In this document: positions 11,084 through 22,784 of the stretch, piece by piece
How positions within the stretch are numbered: position 1 is the stretch's first letter
Layout: each line of letters begins with the position of its first letter
Source of the DNA: Craspedostauros australis
Taxonomy: Eukaryota > Bacillariophyta > Bacillariophyceae > Mastogloiales > Achnanthaceae
Direction: 5' to 3'
DNA: 64,000 nt
Assembly (NCBI GenBank): GCA_026770025.1
Contig: JAMXDE010000010.1
Coordinates: 2,294,001-2,358,000 of the forward strand
The notes under the pieces: generated by a model
Databases searched by the model: none
Told to the model about the DNA's origin: nothing
The model's input: the letters and a program-made list of their open reading frames with translations, nothing else
Made by a program: the position numbers and the translations under genes

Positions 11084-12261
11084 AGAAGCGGGCGTACCGT
11101 CGCAAGAAGGCGCCTGCACCTTCCGTATCATCTGCGGTGGCGACAGCCAGTGATGGCAACATGCCAACCTCTCCCATTGTCTGCAAATCCAAACCAAGAT
11201 TCTTCCCTCCCATGTACTACACTCTCAAGGGGAAGGTGGACCACTTCCCATGGCTCATGAACCCCCACCCATGCGACCGAATCCTCATTGACGTCGTCAC
11301 CAGGACTCTAAAAAAGCCTTGGATACTGCCAATCGGAGTTGCATGGAGTGCGATCCGCAACGCAGTGCATGTTGAGAATTCGACGGTCTTTCCCACTGTC
11401 CCACAACAGAAAGGGCTGAAGGGGAGATTCAAGAATCTCATGAAGTACACAGATCTGTACAACCACACCCATCCTTGCAGGAGCGGCATGGCTGAGAGTG
11501 TGAAATTGTGGCTGGACGACCTCACTGCCCTGCAGCAGGAGCGTCAGGAGTACATTGACGATGTCATCACATCGCAAACAAGAATCGCTGGGCGCAAGAG
11601 GATCACTGCAAGGCAGCAGCATCGCATGTTGGGACTTCGCCCTTCTCAAACGCAGACACAAGCTGGAGCAGCAGCAACAGCGTGGCAACAGAATGTGGTG
11701 GCGAGCAACGGCGACGACGCGACCTCGAGTTTGTCTTCTGTGGAGGTGGTGACTTCTCCGAAGCAAGCACGAAACGCCAAGCAGCAGATCCAGTGCACAG
11801 TCGGTCTCCTGGAGAAGCTGGACGAAACGCAGCGCCAGTTTCAAGCATGGCTCGCTTCGGCCACACCTCCGATTCGTGTGAACCGCGGAGAAAATTCTCC
11901 GATTGCAGTATCGCTCGCCACTTCTTCAATCGCTCCAACTGTGGGGGCAGCAGCTTCCAACGATGTCAGCACCACCACCACCACCAACAACAACAACAAC
12001 CTCCTCCAGCTCGTGATGAATCAACACCAACTGATACTCAACATGAACCGCCGTCTGGAGGAGGATAGGAACCGGATGCAGCACGAGACCTCGCAGTTGC
12101 ACGAGCCACAAATGAAACTCTCGTCCGACGTCAGGTCTCTCGTCCACGCCATGTCCAAACCTCAACACAACAACCACAACCACAACAACAACGAAAACAA
12201 GGACAAGAACAGCAGCAGCAGCCGCAACGGCGACGGCGACGGCGACGACGCGGGAAAATGA
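10717..12261 (+). CDS. Myb/SANT-like DNA-binding protein of the Harbinger element
   Basis: The frame is open from 10642, but the ATG at 10717 (MDGSPPPAASPIAP) is the more likely start. The N-terminus is Pro/Ser/Thr-rich and contains a polyserine tract encoded by AGC/AAC repeats near 11038-11080. It is followed by a basic stretch (KKRAYRRKKAP). A compact Trp-containing domain (KGKVDHFPWLMNP to KGRFKNLMKYTDLYN, about 11215-11460) fits the Myb/SANT-like protein that partners Harbinger transposases, where it helps DNA binding and nuclear import. The C-terminus is Asn/Gln-rich with a predicted helical region. No breaks are visible. The assignment rests on domain pattern plus context. Confidence 0.72.
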
Positions 12262-12681
12262 TACTCACCCATTCTTTTGTCTCTGCATATTTCCACATTC
12301 CACACCTTCTTTCCCGCAACCCCTCACATTTCGCAACACATCAACCCACCCATTTATCGTTACTTTCGTCGATCCAATTCGACGATCCATTCTTCAATGC
12401 ATGCATCCATCCATTCGTTCCTCTCTCCACGCACAAGACACTCCGCCACAGCATACAGAGCGACACCAAGTAGAGAAGCCGATGCACTGAATCCCTTGTG
12501 CGCACAGCCGCATGCTTCCTTCCGCGTCCACACCCATTCCATCAGAAAACCATTCCCCAGAATTTGCTCATTGTACGCAGCACAGCACACACAACACAAG
12601 CGCTCACGCGCCACAAGTGCGACATAATAGTTAGTCGAATGCATATTACATGTACCTCATTATTTGTAGCTGTGTGTATGA

Positions 12682-13897
12682 TCATGGGATCAGGTCGATG
12701 TATTCTTCGAATGTCAGCTTGTGCGATTGGTACCGTGCAGACTGCTGATTGCCATTCATGGTGCAATGAATGTTGGCGAGGAACGCAGCAACAAAATGAA
12801 TGAGTGTGAGAGGATTCAGCAGTGTTTTGTTGGCATTGCGAACGCTCACCAAGGGAAAATCCTTCGTGATCTCCTTGAATGTCCATTCAACACAGATGCG
12901 TCCCGACGACATGTCCTTGTTGCACTGCGCCTCAGAGGACCCTGGAACAGTGTCCTTGTATGCAGCGAATATGTATGGTGTAGTAGGATATGCTGCATCA
13001 CTGTAGAGACAATATGGAGGATTGTTCTCATCCAACGGCATGAGAGCCTCCAGTCGCTGTTCGATTTTGCTTTGCTGAAACATGTACCCGTCACTGCAAG
13101 CACCCGCAATCGGCCCAAAGTAGTGAATGAGCAACCCATCTGGCACAACGATGGCTTGATAGTGCAGCCCATGACCGCGTTTATAGCCAGAGTAGAGGTC
13201 CTCTTGATTCTCCTTGGGACGACAGGTTTCCCCAAAACGTGCCGTCGACATAAGCGAACACATCGTCCACCAAGCCGTGGGTGAGACGGTGGTTATTCTT
13301 CGCATAGCCGGGGAATCGAGCATGAAACAAACCAATGTCGCTCAGGTAGGGCATGCCAATGGCATAGAAGTAGGAGTAGAAAGTGGAGGCAATACTGGAA
13401 ATGCGGTTGCTGTCCATGCTGAATCTCTGTTCCATGTCACACAGCCGTCCGCGATGTGCCAGATGGAACAGCATGACGAGCAATCCCATTTCGTATGATA
13501 CCGTGTATCGACTCTTCACTTGAATGCATGCAGGATCTGCCTCACCGGGCACTGCCTGAAACTTGGGCCAGAGACGGTCAGCCAGACGTTGAAGATCACG
13601 CACACGAAAACGAAAGTGACGAACACTTTCGCAGTCGTCCAGCTCCGCGATGGAAATGTTCCTGTTGGTGAACATGGGAGGAGATCCCAATGGAGTGAGG
13701 TAGAGTTGCTGCATTTGTAGCACATGGTGGCCCAATGCAACGATGTTGCTATAGTGCTGAACCAAAATGACGACTCCTGCATAATCCAGACGTTGGACGT
13801 CGATGTCTGCAAGTTGAGCGATGGCAGACTCAAATCGAGCGATTGCTTCTTGCAATGCCTGACGCTCGGGAACAGTACTCCAATTACGATTGACCAT
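12682..13897 (-). pseudogene. PIF/Harbinger DDE_Tnp_4 transposase, frameshifted
   Basis: Coding runs on the minus strand from a probable start at 13897 (MVNRNWSTVPERQ). The N-terminal helical region is followed by the first catalytic Asp in YVDGTFWG (codon at 13244-13246). The frame then shifts within the AAA at 13227-13229. The downstream frame continues with CRPKENQEDLYSGYKRGH, the second Asp in YSDAAYP (12997-12999) and the Glu in CVEWTF (12886-12888). Removing one base of the A run would join the frames, so a one-base insertion is the simplest explanation. All three catalytic residues survive, with spacing of about 82 and 36 residues. As it stands the product is truncated just after the first Asp, so this copy needs another source of transposase. 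Confidence 0.88.
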
Positions 13898-14268
13898 GGC
13901 AACGATGGTAAGTAGTGATCGAACGTGTGGAGGAGCTGTGTGTACGAAGGTGTGATGAACACAGACGAATTGAAGGAGCAGCGGGTATAGCATGACATGT
14001 AGCATGGAGGGAACGCATCATGCAACATCAAAAAAGGAACCGATGATGTGTTGTCACACTCATGGCCAAAATGTGACGCTCTTCGGGAGAAGTCAAAGCG
14101 AACATGTCTAAATTAGATACCCTAGAGATGGCGCGAATGGTTATTGACTCCACGTAATCCAAGCAGTATTCTGTCACACACCAGTCCTGTGCAGTTTCCG
14201 TCACTCGAGAGTCAATGTCGGTGTGACACCTCGTCTGGGGGCCTCTGAGTGGAATGCAAAACCTCTCT

Positions 14269-14762
14269 AATGGAGACCGTTATCTGTCGTGTTGTTTTCT
14301 CGAGTTTGGGACGATCTCGTGACATCTGGCTTCGTTCCCGAGTTCGAGAGTCTGGTCTTGATGGGTCGGAGGCAAAACATGATGCCGATTGTCAGGAATC
14401 GGGTGTTCTGAAACACCACATTGCCGCATCTCCCAAATAGTAATGAGTCGAATGTCATTAAATGTTACATTACCGCAACTTAAACATTTGAATCTTTGTG
14501 ACAGAAAAATGTGAGCTACATGCGTCTTGTGGTGGAGAATGCCATGTGCCGAATGCGAACCGGACTTTGGCGTTCGTGACCTCAATGCAGGAATTCGAAT
14601 CACACATGCATGTTGCAGGGGGCAGGGATGTTGGAATCATGACCAACATCACAATACACGCAACTACGGCCCCCATGTTGCAACCAATGAGAAAAGAGTA
14701 CTTGAGACAGATTGATGTCACAAAGAGTGAGATGGCCTGTGAACAGATCATTGATGACAAAT
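14269..14762 (+). repeat. Duplicated host segment, copy 1, right part
   Basis: This matches 59762-60256, resuming exactly at the AAT target site after the transposon cluster. Homology stops near the sequence ATGACAAATTG, where the second copy carries a copia LTR. Confidence 0.88.
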
Positions 14763-14779
14763 TGGCAAAGGATCGGTGA
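14498..14779 (+). other. Possible small coding exon shared by both host copies
   Basis: A frame of about 93 codons (CELHASCGGECHVPNANR onward) stays open in both duplicate copies, with several conservative changes. A polypyrimidine-poor TTTGTGACAG upstream could be an acceptor site. I do not recognise the product. Conservation may only reflect the recent duplication. Confidence 0.25.
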
Positions 14780-14825
14780 AGTGATTGGTGAAGTGATTGG
14801 TGAGGTGATCGGAGATGATCAGAGA
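14773..14825 (+). repeat. Short tandem repeat GTGAAGTGATTG
   Basis: About four imperfect units of GTGAAGTGATTG/GTGAGGTGATCG lie just beyond the end of the duplicated segment. Confidence 0.7.
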
Positions 14826-16594
14826 TGTGCAACGATGAGGAGCTGAGAGAGCCCCCATCCAAGGGGTTCCTGTGACGAATGGAAGACTGCGATCCAATAA
14901 AATGAAACAAGCTATGTGAAGCCTACAACTTGGCAATGTCTAAGCCAACAAAACTATCAGTGGAGGTCAACACATTTGAGTGCACGGCCATGGGGCACTT
15001 GGTGGTGCATGCATGTCCATGATGAATTTGCGATGAACGCAAGATGAATGCATGCTAGACCAACAGATGGACCCATGGAGATCTCAGGAGGAGATCAAAC
15101 TTTGGAAGTTGAGAGCAACAAAGAGCTCACAGTTCAGAGAAGTAGATTCTAACAACAATAAGCTTTCTACTATCACACCACCCTGGATTTCCAACAGCCC
15201 ATTGCCGCACAGATGGGCAGATGGACAATTCTTGGGTGCTCACACCAGGATCAATTCGCAGTGTCAACGTGTGCAGCTGCCCCAGCTGCTCTTCCCCCCT
15301 CATTCTCGTTTCACTGCGCACAGGATTCTGATGGTGAAGGCAGTATTTCCAATGGACAGGGGAAATTCAAGTTTAATAGCTTCTGAAAGAGCGAGGCGAC
15401 GATGGAGAATGGTGTTGACAGCCTCAGTCTCGTGTATCGCCGTGTTTTACTGTGGCGAATGCCCTTGTTCGCATTTGTTCGATCCCAGTCATTCAATCCA
15501 ACCCTTGCCAAAGAAATCGTCTCCAGTCTTTGGAGTACATCATTTATGAAGCATTGAAGTGGATGCAGTCTTCTGGGTGGTAGTAAGCTGGGGAAGAAGC
15601 AACGGTGGAACCCCTCCAGTCGTCAAGAATTCAAAGCGACAGTGGTCATTTTAAATATCGGCTCGCGTAACGCCTAGTATCGTCCGTTTTCATGTACTCT
15701 ACTCCTCCGTTCGTTTGAGTTTGCTGCACCTTGTCCGATCGCAGTTCGTTTGCCTGCCGTGCAGTGTTTTGGGAGCCGCGGCAAGTTCAGAAAGATCCCC
15801 TCGCAGTGTTGTTCCCGACAAGCCACACACGTTGCCACACCCTTGGGCATGATGGCGTCGGCTGAAACTTGAGCGAGCTCTGGACACTTTTCGAGCTCCA
15901 CTGTGTACACCATATCCTGAGTACCTTGGTATGGGCACATGGATCTGATGTGATACCATTAATATAGTATACACAATTCATCCCACACAGTCGGTCTATC
16001 TTCGATGGTGAATCAGGTTCTCCACTATTCTCCAATGCTTGTCCACTGTGACAAAGTAGACAACAATACATAGGTGCATCGATAGACACAGCGTGCTGCC
16101 CATTGCACACTCTTAGCTTCGTCAGACTCAACTGAAAGACAATGCGTCACTCTGCAACATTGTAGAAGGGAATCGAAGAGGGGTTCCGCACCGAAAACGT
16201 AGAGTGATCAAGTCGTTGTTGTGGTGAGGAGATTGTTTGCTATTGCGAATGATTCGAATGAGTGTAGTCGAGCTCCAAAGATTGTGATCTTGGAACTGTG
16301 AGCATGATGGAGGGGCTGCAAGTCTCATGTGTATTCTGACAGAAGTGAACTTGGAGACAACACGAAAAATGTGCGTGTTACTGTGTGAGTTCAGATTTGC
16401 AAAAGTTAGGAAAACAACCACAGTGATACGCCGTCTTGTAGAGTGCAACTCCTCACAATGTTGTTAGTAATACGATCACACAATTGATCATCCTCCTTTT
16501 GAGAAGGTCTGCATCCATTCGAAGTTATTGGATCCAAGACCGGAGCCTGTCCTGATTGGGTGGAAGCACCTTCTCAGAATTCAGAGCGGGCAAG
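14826..16594. other. Poorly coding interval with no assigned gene
   Basis: Frames at 15052-15549 (plus) and 15674-15940 (minus) are open. The minus-strand frame has paired cysteines (VATCVACREQHCEG), but neither frame resembles a family I know. The last 430 bases are an interspersed repeat, listed separately. Confidence 0.4.
16168..16560 (+). repeat. Interspersed repeat, copy 1 (diverged)
   Basis: Similar to 30440-30830. Shared stretches include AACGTAGAGTGATCAAGTCG, GGAACTGTGAGCATGA, AATGTGCGTGTTACTG and TACGATCACAC. The order and strand are the same and the divergence is considerable. No open frame is shared over most of it, so it could be an old solo LTR or a non-coding element. Confidence 0.75.
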
Positions 16595-17404
16595 TATCGA
16601 GATGTACATGTGAGTACATGTCGAGATGTATGTGTATATGTGCATCGTTCACCCGTTATTCTCTTATACGTACCCGGACGGTACAACTACATTCGTGTCG
16701 ATAGTATGCTGTGATTCGTCAGAATTACAGTGGAAATGGAACACACAAAAATGAGCAGAATTTCTGGAGGAAATTTGCAATCGACGATTTCTGAGAGAAT
16801 TAGAAATATCGTCCGTCCATCCATCAATGGAGACGTATGGTACCAAGCGAATCTCGAGGTACTTCCCAACCAAACCTCAGATGACGATATCATCTGACAG
16901 ACCACTGCATCACCAATGGAACGTGACATCTGGAGAGCAGAAGGATGCCTACTGATGTTGACAGGATGTCATCATGTCACCACGTCGACATCTGTCTCCA
17001 TGTCAGAGCAGAAGGTGAAGATCCGATGACCGAAGGGCGTCAAGATCATGGATACGAGAGGTGAAGTTCAAATGGTAAGTACTCACGGAGTAGGAACCAG
17101 TAGTGAACAAACGGAGTGTTGAATGCGGAGCATGCATCGAACACGGAGTATCGTGTAGCATGAAGTACACGATGCTGAGAGAGAGAGAGAGAGAATGCAG
17201 AGAGCAGCGAGAGAGCATCTCACATACCGACTCATAGTCGGAGACCGAATCTACGAAACAGATTGAAGCACCGAGAGCATCGGGCGAGACAACGGCGTAC
17301 ACCGAGAGGATCGGAGTAGCCAACTAATGAAATAGCAAACGAACGACTATCAACCAACACCATCTTCCACGATCGTAGGCTTCCAATCACGGAACTTGCC
17401 AACA
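16595..17404 (+). mobile_element. Solo LTR of the Copia-A/B/C family
   Basis: About 810 bases match the LTRs at 21970, 29053, 32008, 46700 and 60257, here in plus orientation. It starts TATCGAGATGTACATG (family start TGTCGAG) and ends ACTTGCCAACA. It contains the family's GAGAGA run. The CRE-like box is mutated to TGATGTTGAC. No adjacent internal sequence or matching target duplication is seen, so this is an old copy. Confidence 0.87.
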
Positions 17405-20400
17405 TGTTGATAGTATGCAATATGGAATCATCTATGGTGCTGGATCAAAATGATTGCAGCAATGAAAGCTGACATGATTGTTTGGCCAAGCTCATTGAAT
17501 GATCCAGAGGGAACAGCTTTCATTGCCACAGTTGACAGCACTGATTTCCATGTATGACCCCATTCAGGGTTCGCACGTACGCAAATGCGGATTTTTTGTT
17601 TTATAATCTATATCGTCCTAATATATTGTAGAGAGTATATGTGTGAAGTTACAAGCTCCTGGACCCTGTAGTTAAAAAGTTTATATTTTTCGCATTAATC
17701 TACAACTAGAAACGTTGAGCATGCGGACGTGGAGGGGCAACTTGGATTCACAATCGCCAGTCGTGCTTCAGCTTGATTTCCAGTCGTGCCCATCATCGAC
17801 ACACTCACATTTCGCGTGGGGAAGGCGGCCGGTTTCGAGGATTGCGTGGTAGCGGTAGGCACGCTGAGGCTTCTGCTTCGTCTGGAATGTGGATCAGTTG
17901 TCAAAATCCAGAGTTGTGGGTTGGTGGGTAATCCAGATCTTGACCCCCAGCTTGACTTTCACACTGCCTTGTTCTCGGTTCTGTCGCCGTTTATGTCCCA
18001 GGACGTTGAGCTTCGTCCCTGTCTCAATCAGCACACACTGACTTCCATCTACATGCCCAATCTATTCTGTGGCCTCATCCTTGCTTCAGGTCTATTCTCT
18101 GTTTGTTCCTTTCGACCTCCTCTCTGCTCGTCGTCGCCAACAGCCATCGTTGGCTTCTGGCCGTTGTTCATCTGCTCTCCTATCGGCTTCTTATTTCGGT
18201 GTCGATCATTTTATTCTTCCGAATTGAAGGCATTTTCGCGTGTTTTCCCATTTCTGGAGACGCATGATTTTCTTGTTCTCAACGTATTTCACGTTTTGGA
18301 GCAGAACGAAGGCCTGACGTCATCATATTTTGATTCCAAATTTCTGATTTCTGATCTAACTTCGGTGAGAGGTGTCCTCCATGAAACTGTTTGAATTTTC
18401 AGTGACCAATCATTTCTTCTCGGTGACGCACAATATCTTCACGATAGAGGGACAGACCTTGTATTTGGCAGTGAATACCAGCGGCGGTTGGGATCTTGGT
18501 GCGAGAGAGTTCAACCCGTGATCCTGTTGTGTTGGGTGCAATCTCCCCAAGATCGCCAACCTCTATCACTCCCACACACCATGAGCTACAATGACGACAA
18601 CAACAACAGCAACAACAATCTAACCACAAAAGCAGCTCCTTAACAATCCACGTTGCAACCGCCAATTGTCATGATCGGGCATCGTGCAATGGCAGCCATC
18701 GAAAGTGCAACTGGCATCCATTACTGAATTCATCATTGGGGGCAACACGTATCTCGCACACTCAAAATTTGTCACTCTACCTGCGCAAGCTTTGACCGCG
18801 CCAGATGTTTGCGCTCCGTGCACACGCGCGACACTTGTGATGTTGACATCTGTCGAAGGCCCTCTTTCGATTCACATTGTCCACGTCGCGTGCAATGATT
18901 GATGCAAAAAAGGAGTCCATCTGGTTGAGGATCGTGACATGTTGGTGGCTCCTTCAGTCTCTCTTGGGTCATTCATCCAAGGACTGTCGGATGAAGGAGC
19001 AGACGCGTGCTGCTGGGGATTGATCCGTGTTTGCAGATGGAGATGATGGCGCTCAAGTATCAGATCGGTGTTGCCCCCGGCATCTGGCCTAGCACGAGTA
19101 TCCATTTGGTCGCATTCCTTCCAGGCTTTGTGACCGACGGCGAAGGTATGAGCTTGACAACCAACTCGATTGCAGCCGACAATGATGACAGTGATAGTAA
19201 TATTCAATGACATGGGAGTTGCTGGATGGTCCAAGTATTGAGGGTTTGCACACAGCAGTATAGCATGATGCATACCATGCAACAGAGCTGAAGAAAAACT
19301 CCAATGCAATACCCACCATGTGGTGTCAGAGTCTGAGCCACGAATGCAATGTTCCAATACACGCACAATGCCATCACCGCTGCACTTACCTGGTGTGGGG
19401 CACCCCATCTTCTGCATGGTTTTCGCAATCCTTGCATCGATTCTCCTCCGATGTCGCCTTGCCCATGTGAATGACTGGCCCGAAGAAGCGGCGTTTGCAT
19501 GGGGCAACTGATCTCACAACCAGCGTACTCCACCAAAAATTGACCCCCACACAACAAGGTAGTGAGCAGTCATCTCCCCTCTTCCAATATCTTTGCCTCA
19601 ATTAATTCCATTGTCAGGCGCACCCCGAAACGAAGCCTGCATTGGCCGCTGTTGGCATGGCCAGAGTAGGAAGGCATATGATGGCCAAGGTCCAAGATCC
19701 AACTGTGTAGCAACCGACTTGCGTACGTCGATGCTGCGTATTCTGGTGTACGCAGAGCCTGGCAGGACTGTTCCCAAAGCTCTACCAAATGATGATCGCT
19801 GGACCCACTGGTACACTGCCATCAGTGCGTGTGTAGAGGCATCATCTGTGCCCAGTCGCCAACAACCAAGCTCTTGCAACCTGGGAAGATTCCGCACAGA
19901 CATACAAATGCAACGCATCGCTAGTCTCATGCATCCTCACCTCCTCAACATGCTTGTAGCCCATGTCAGAACACACCTCACCTCTTCTAGTTGTTCAATG
20001 CTGCCGCCATGGAGACTCAGGATGGCCAAAGCGCTCTCGTCGTATGCTCATTGCTTGTTGCATGTAGCCGTCGCTGAGTTCCTGCCAAGCATTAGGACAG
20101 ATTGACGGATGACGACTGTGAACCAAAAGAATGGATTCTGATGGTGCAGAGGCTGTCAGCAATGAACCGCGACCGTGCTCATGATGTACCATTTCACTGT
20201 CGCCATTGTCCTTGTCATGGCACATTCGACGTGTTCCATTCTCCAATGATGCAGGTTGGGCACAAAGCCCAATGTGTGGATTCGCACCAGCGATCTGGTC
20301 ACCACCCATATTCGAATGAGCTCGGTTGTGATGTGTTTCCCTCAACTCTCGAGTCGGTTTGTACTGCATCTTCTTTTGGCTGTGTGTCACCGTGGTGGAC

Positions 20401-21963
20401 TCTTGGCACAATGAACACCACAGCTGGTACTTGACTTTTGTTCTACTGGTGAGGTGGGGTCGGAGTAGAATGGAGATGGAGGGATTCACAATGACCGCTG
20501 TGAAGATAGACGCGAATTCCAGTTGCAGATCTCGCCGTTTTCGCTTGTGGGATGACCAGTCAATTGTGAGAGCCTCCATTTTGGTTTGGTGCGCTTACAT
20601 CAACCGCCTTGGCTCCATGTGTTCATCGGCATCCTTGGGGGCATCGTCTTTGCTTTCTTCATGGGCTACTGTCTGTGCTTTCCTTGTCCCCACTTCCTCT
20701 TCCACCTTCGTGATCTTTGCTTTCAGCTCCTCCACAGGCTGTTCTGAATCTTGGAGGTCAATGCAGGTGTTCAGATGATCTCGTGCGTGTGTGTGGATGG
20801 TTTTGCTCTACTCACAAATGCATCCTGAGATGACCCATCTGGATCCTTCGAGATGGTATGTAACATTTTTGAAATTCCCTCCATGTTGATTGTTGTTGCT
20901 AAGCCAAGGCTGATTCATCCGGAAGAAGAAATATTTGAAAGAGGATAGGCTTGTTGGGTTTGGTGTTTTGGAGATGATGCTGGACAAGGGGCAGCGGAGG
21001 GAGGATTTGAACTCATCTTCCATGCTGTGACCATTGAGGTTGGGATCAGCAGGGAAGATGTGAGCTGATGCATCCTGGCAGTACAGGTGGAAGACAGCAT
21101 GACCAGGGGTCTGTGTGAAACGGAATGGCACTGTCCCTAATAGTTTGTCATCGTGCACCTGGAATGGAAAGTCATTGCGCAGGTCGCCATTGGAGGCAAT
21201 CGACTCCTCGGCGGCGATGGGCGTCTGTATTTTGTTCCCCGCGCGACCTCATGGTATAATGCTACCAACAGATACCAAGTGCATCGCGAACAGTGTTGGC
21301 GTTATGATTGCCCATGGACCAATTTCAGAGGTCGTACATGGGAGAGCATCCAATTGGCAGTGAGATCTTGACACGGTCGCAAGTTCACAGCCACCTTGGT
21401 TGCAGAGTCTGGGACCCAGTGCACTCAAAGTTGGCCAACTTGTTGTTGCAAGGCGGCTCAAAGCCATTTCAATCGGAACTCCTTCCTTGCGGCTGTTGGA
21501 ACCTTGATGACATTGTTGGTTGCAGGAGTATCATACCTTGTTTTGGCGCTTGGTGTCCTGGGCGTGCATTGCGCATGGACGCTGGCCACTGCCACAATAC
21601 TGGTGGCAGGATGAAGAGGTGCGGCTACAAGGAACCATGCACAATGCCTCCTACCTCCTCTTCTTGTTCCCGTTCCGCTGCTGCTGGAGTTGTCATGCCC
21701 TCTGTTGCGGATCGAATTGGTGCTGCTGATCCTGATGTAATCAAGGATCCTGGTGCTGCCAAAGATATCAGGATTTGTACCAGCCAAGGCGCACAGTTCA
21801 TGCGGGAACCATGTGGCACTGAAGACCACTCCAACACCAAACTGACCGCAGGGGGTTGTGGTTGGATGTGCTGTACCCCAGACTTTGCCAGATGAAAGAG
21901 ACCAAGAGAATCAAAGCTGCTCATGCTCGACCTTGTGGAATGGCATGCAGTGCCTGGAAGCAG
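17405..21963. other. Long interval with no supportable gene
   Basis: Several frames of 100-200 codons exist on both strands (for example 17786-18394 plus, 19995-20579 minus, 21308-21895 plus). None has a recognisable domain, a convincing start context or consistent codon character. Near 18590-18615 there is a CAA/CAG microsatellite. Removing Copia-A makes this DNA continuous with 29855 onward, so it is one host interval. Confidence 0.45.
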
Positions 21964-21969
21964 CAAATG

Positions 21970-22764
21970 TGTTGGCAAGTTCCGCTCACGGTAACCTACG
22001 ATCGTGGAAGATGGTGTTGGTTGATAGTCGTCTGTTTGCTATTTCATTAGTTGGCTACTCCAATCCTCTTGGTGTACGCCCGTTCTCTTGCCCGATGCTC
22101 TCGGTGCTTCAATCTGTTTCGTAGATTCAGTCTCCGACTATGAGTCGGTACGCGAGATGCTCTCTCGCTCCTCTCTGTATTCTCTCTCTCTCTCAACATC
22201 GTGTGCTCGTGCCACACGATACTCCGTGTTCGATAGGTACTCCGTATTCGACACTCCGTTCATTAAGTACTGGCTCCTACTCCATGAGTACTCGCCATTT
22301 GAAGTTCACCTTCTGTATCCATGATGCTGATGTCCTTCGGTCATCGGATCTTCGCCTCCTGCTCTGACTTGGAGACAGATGTCGACGTGGTGACATGATG
22401 ACATCCTGTCGACGTCAGTAGGCGTCCTTCTGCTCTCCAGATGTCATGTTCCATTGGTGATGCAGTGGTCTGTCAGATGATATCGTCATCTGAGGTTTAG
22501 TTGGGAAGTACCTCGAGATTCTCTTGGTACCATTGATGGATGGACGGACGATCTTCCAATTCTCTCAGAAATCGTTATTTGCAAATTTCCTCCAGAAATC
22601 TTGCCCGTTTTCGTGTGTTCCATTTCCCCTGTAATTCTGACGAATCACAGTATACTATCGACACGAATGTAGTTGTACCGTCCAAGTGCGTATGAGAGAA
22701 TAACGGGTGAACGATGCACATATACACGTACATCTCGACATATACTCACATGTACATCTCGACA
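21970..22764 (-). repeat. 3' LTR of Copia-A
   Basis: Reads TGTCGAGATGTAC...TTGCCAACA in element sense. It contains a GAGAGA run, a CRE-like TGACGTCGAC (plus-strand positions 22408-22417) and the TACTTCCCAACTAAACCT module. Confidence 0.95.
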
Positions 22765-22784
22765 CCCTTCCTGTGTGCATTCGG

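Larger units (their letters stand above)
10234..14268 (+). mobile_element. PIF/Harbinger DNA transposon, about 4.0 kb
   Basis: The ends are AGAGAGGTTTTGCATTCCAC and its inverted copy TGGAATGCAAAACCTCTCT. The element is flanked by AAT at 10231-10233 and 14269-14271, a 3-bp target duplication as expected for PIF/Harbinger. It carries the two genes usual for the superfamily: a Myb/SANT-like DNA-binding protein (plus strand) and a DDE_Tnp_4 transposase (minus strand), converging at about 12.3-12.7 kb. The paralogous empty site at 59762-59764 confirms the insertion point. Confidence 0.9.

Noticed and set aside
15674..16131. Cys-rich minus-strand frames suggesting a zinc-binding protein
   Set aside because: The cysteines fall in different overlapping frames, with no consistent finger spacing or joinable exon.
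17786..18394. 202-codon hydrophobic open frame
   Set aside because: Composition looks like pyrimidine-rich non-coding DNA. The opposite strand is equally plausible and nothing is recognised.
21308..21895. Possible 195-codon gene, with Cys-rich stretches
   Set aside because: No family resemblance, overlapping frames of similar length on both strands, and no splice or start context.
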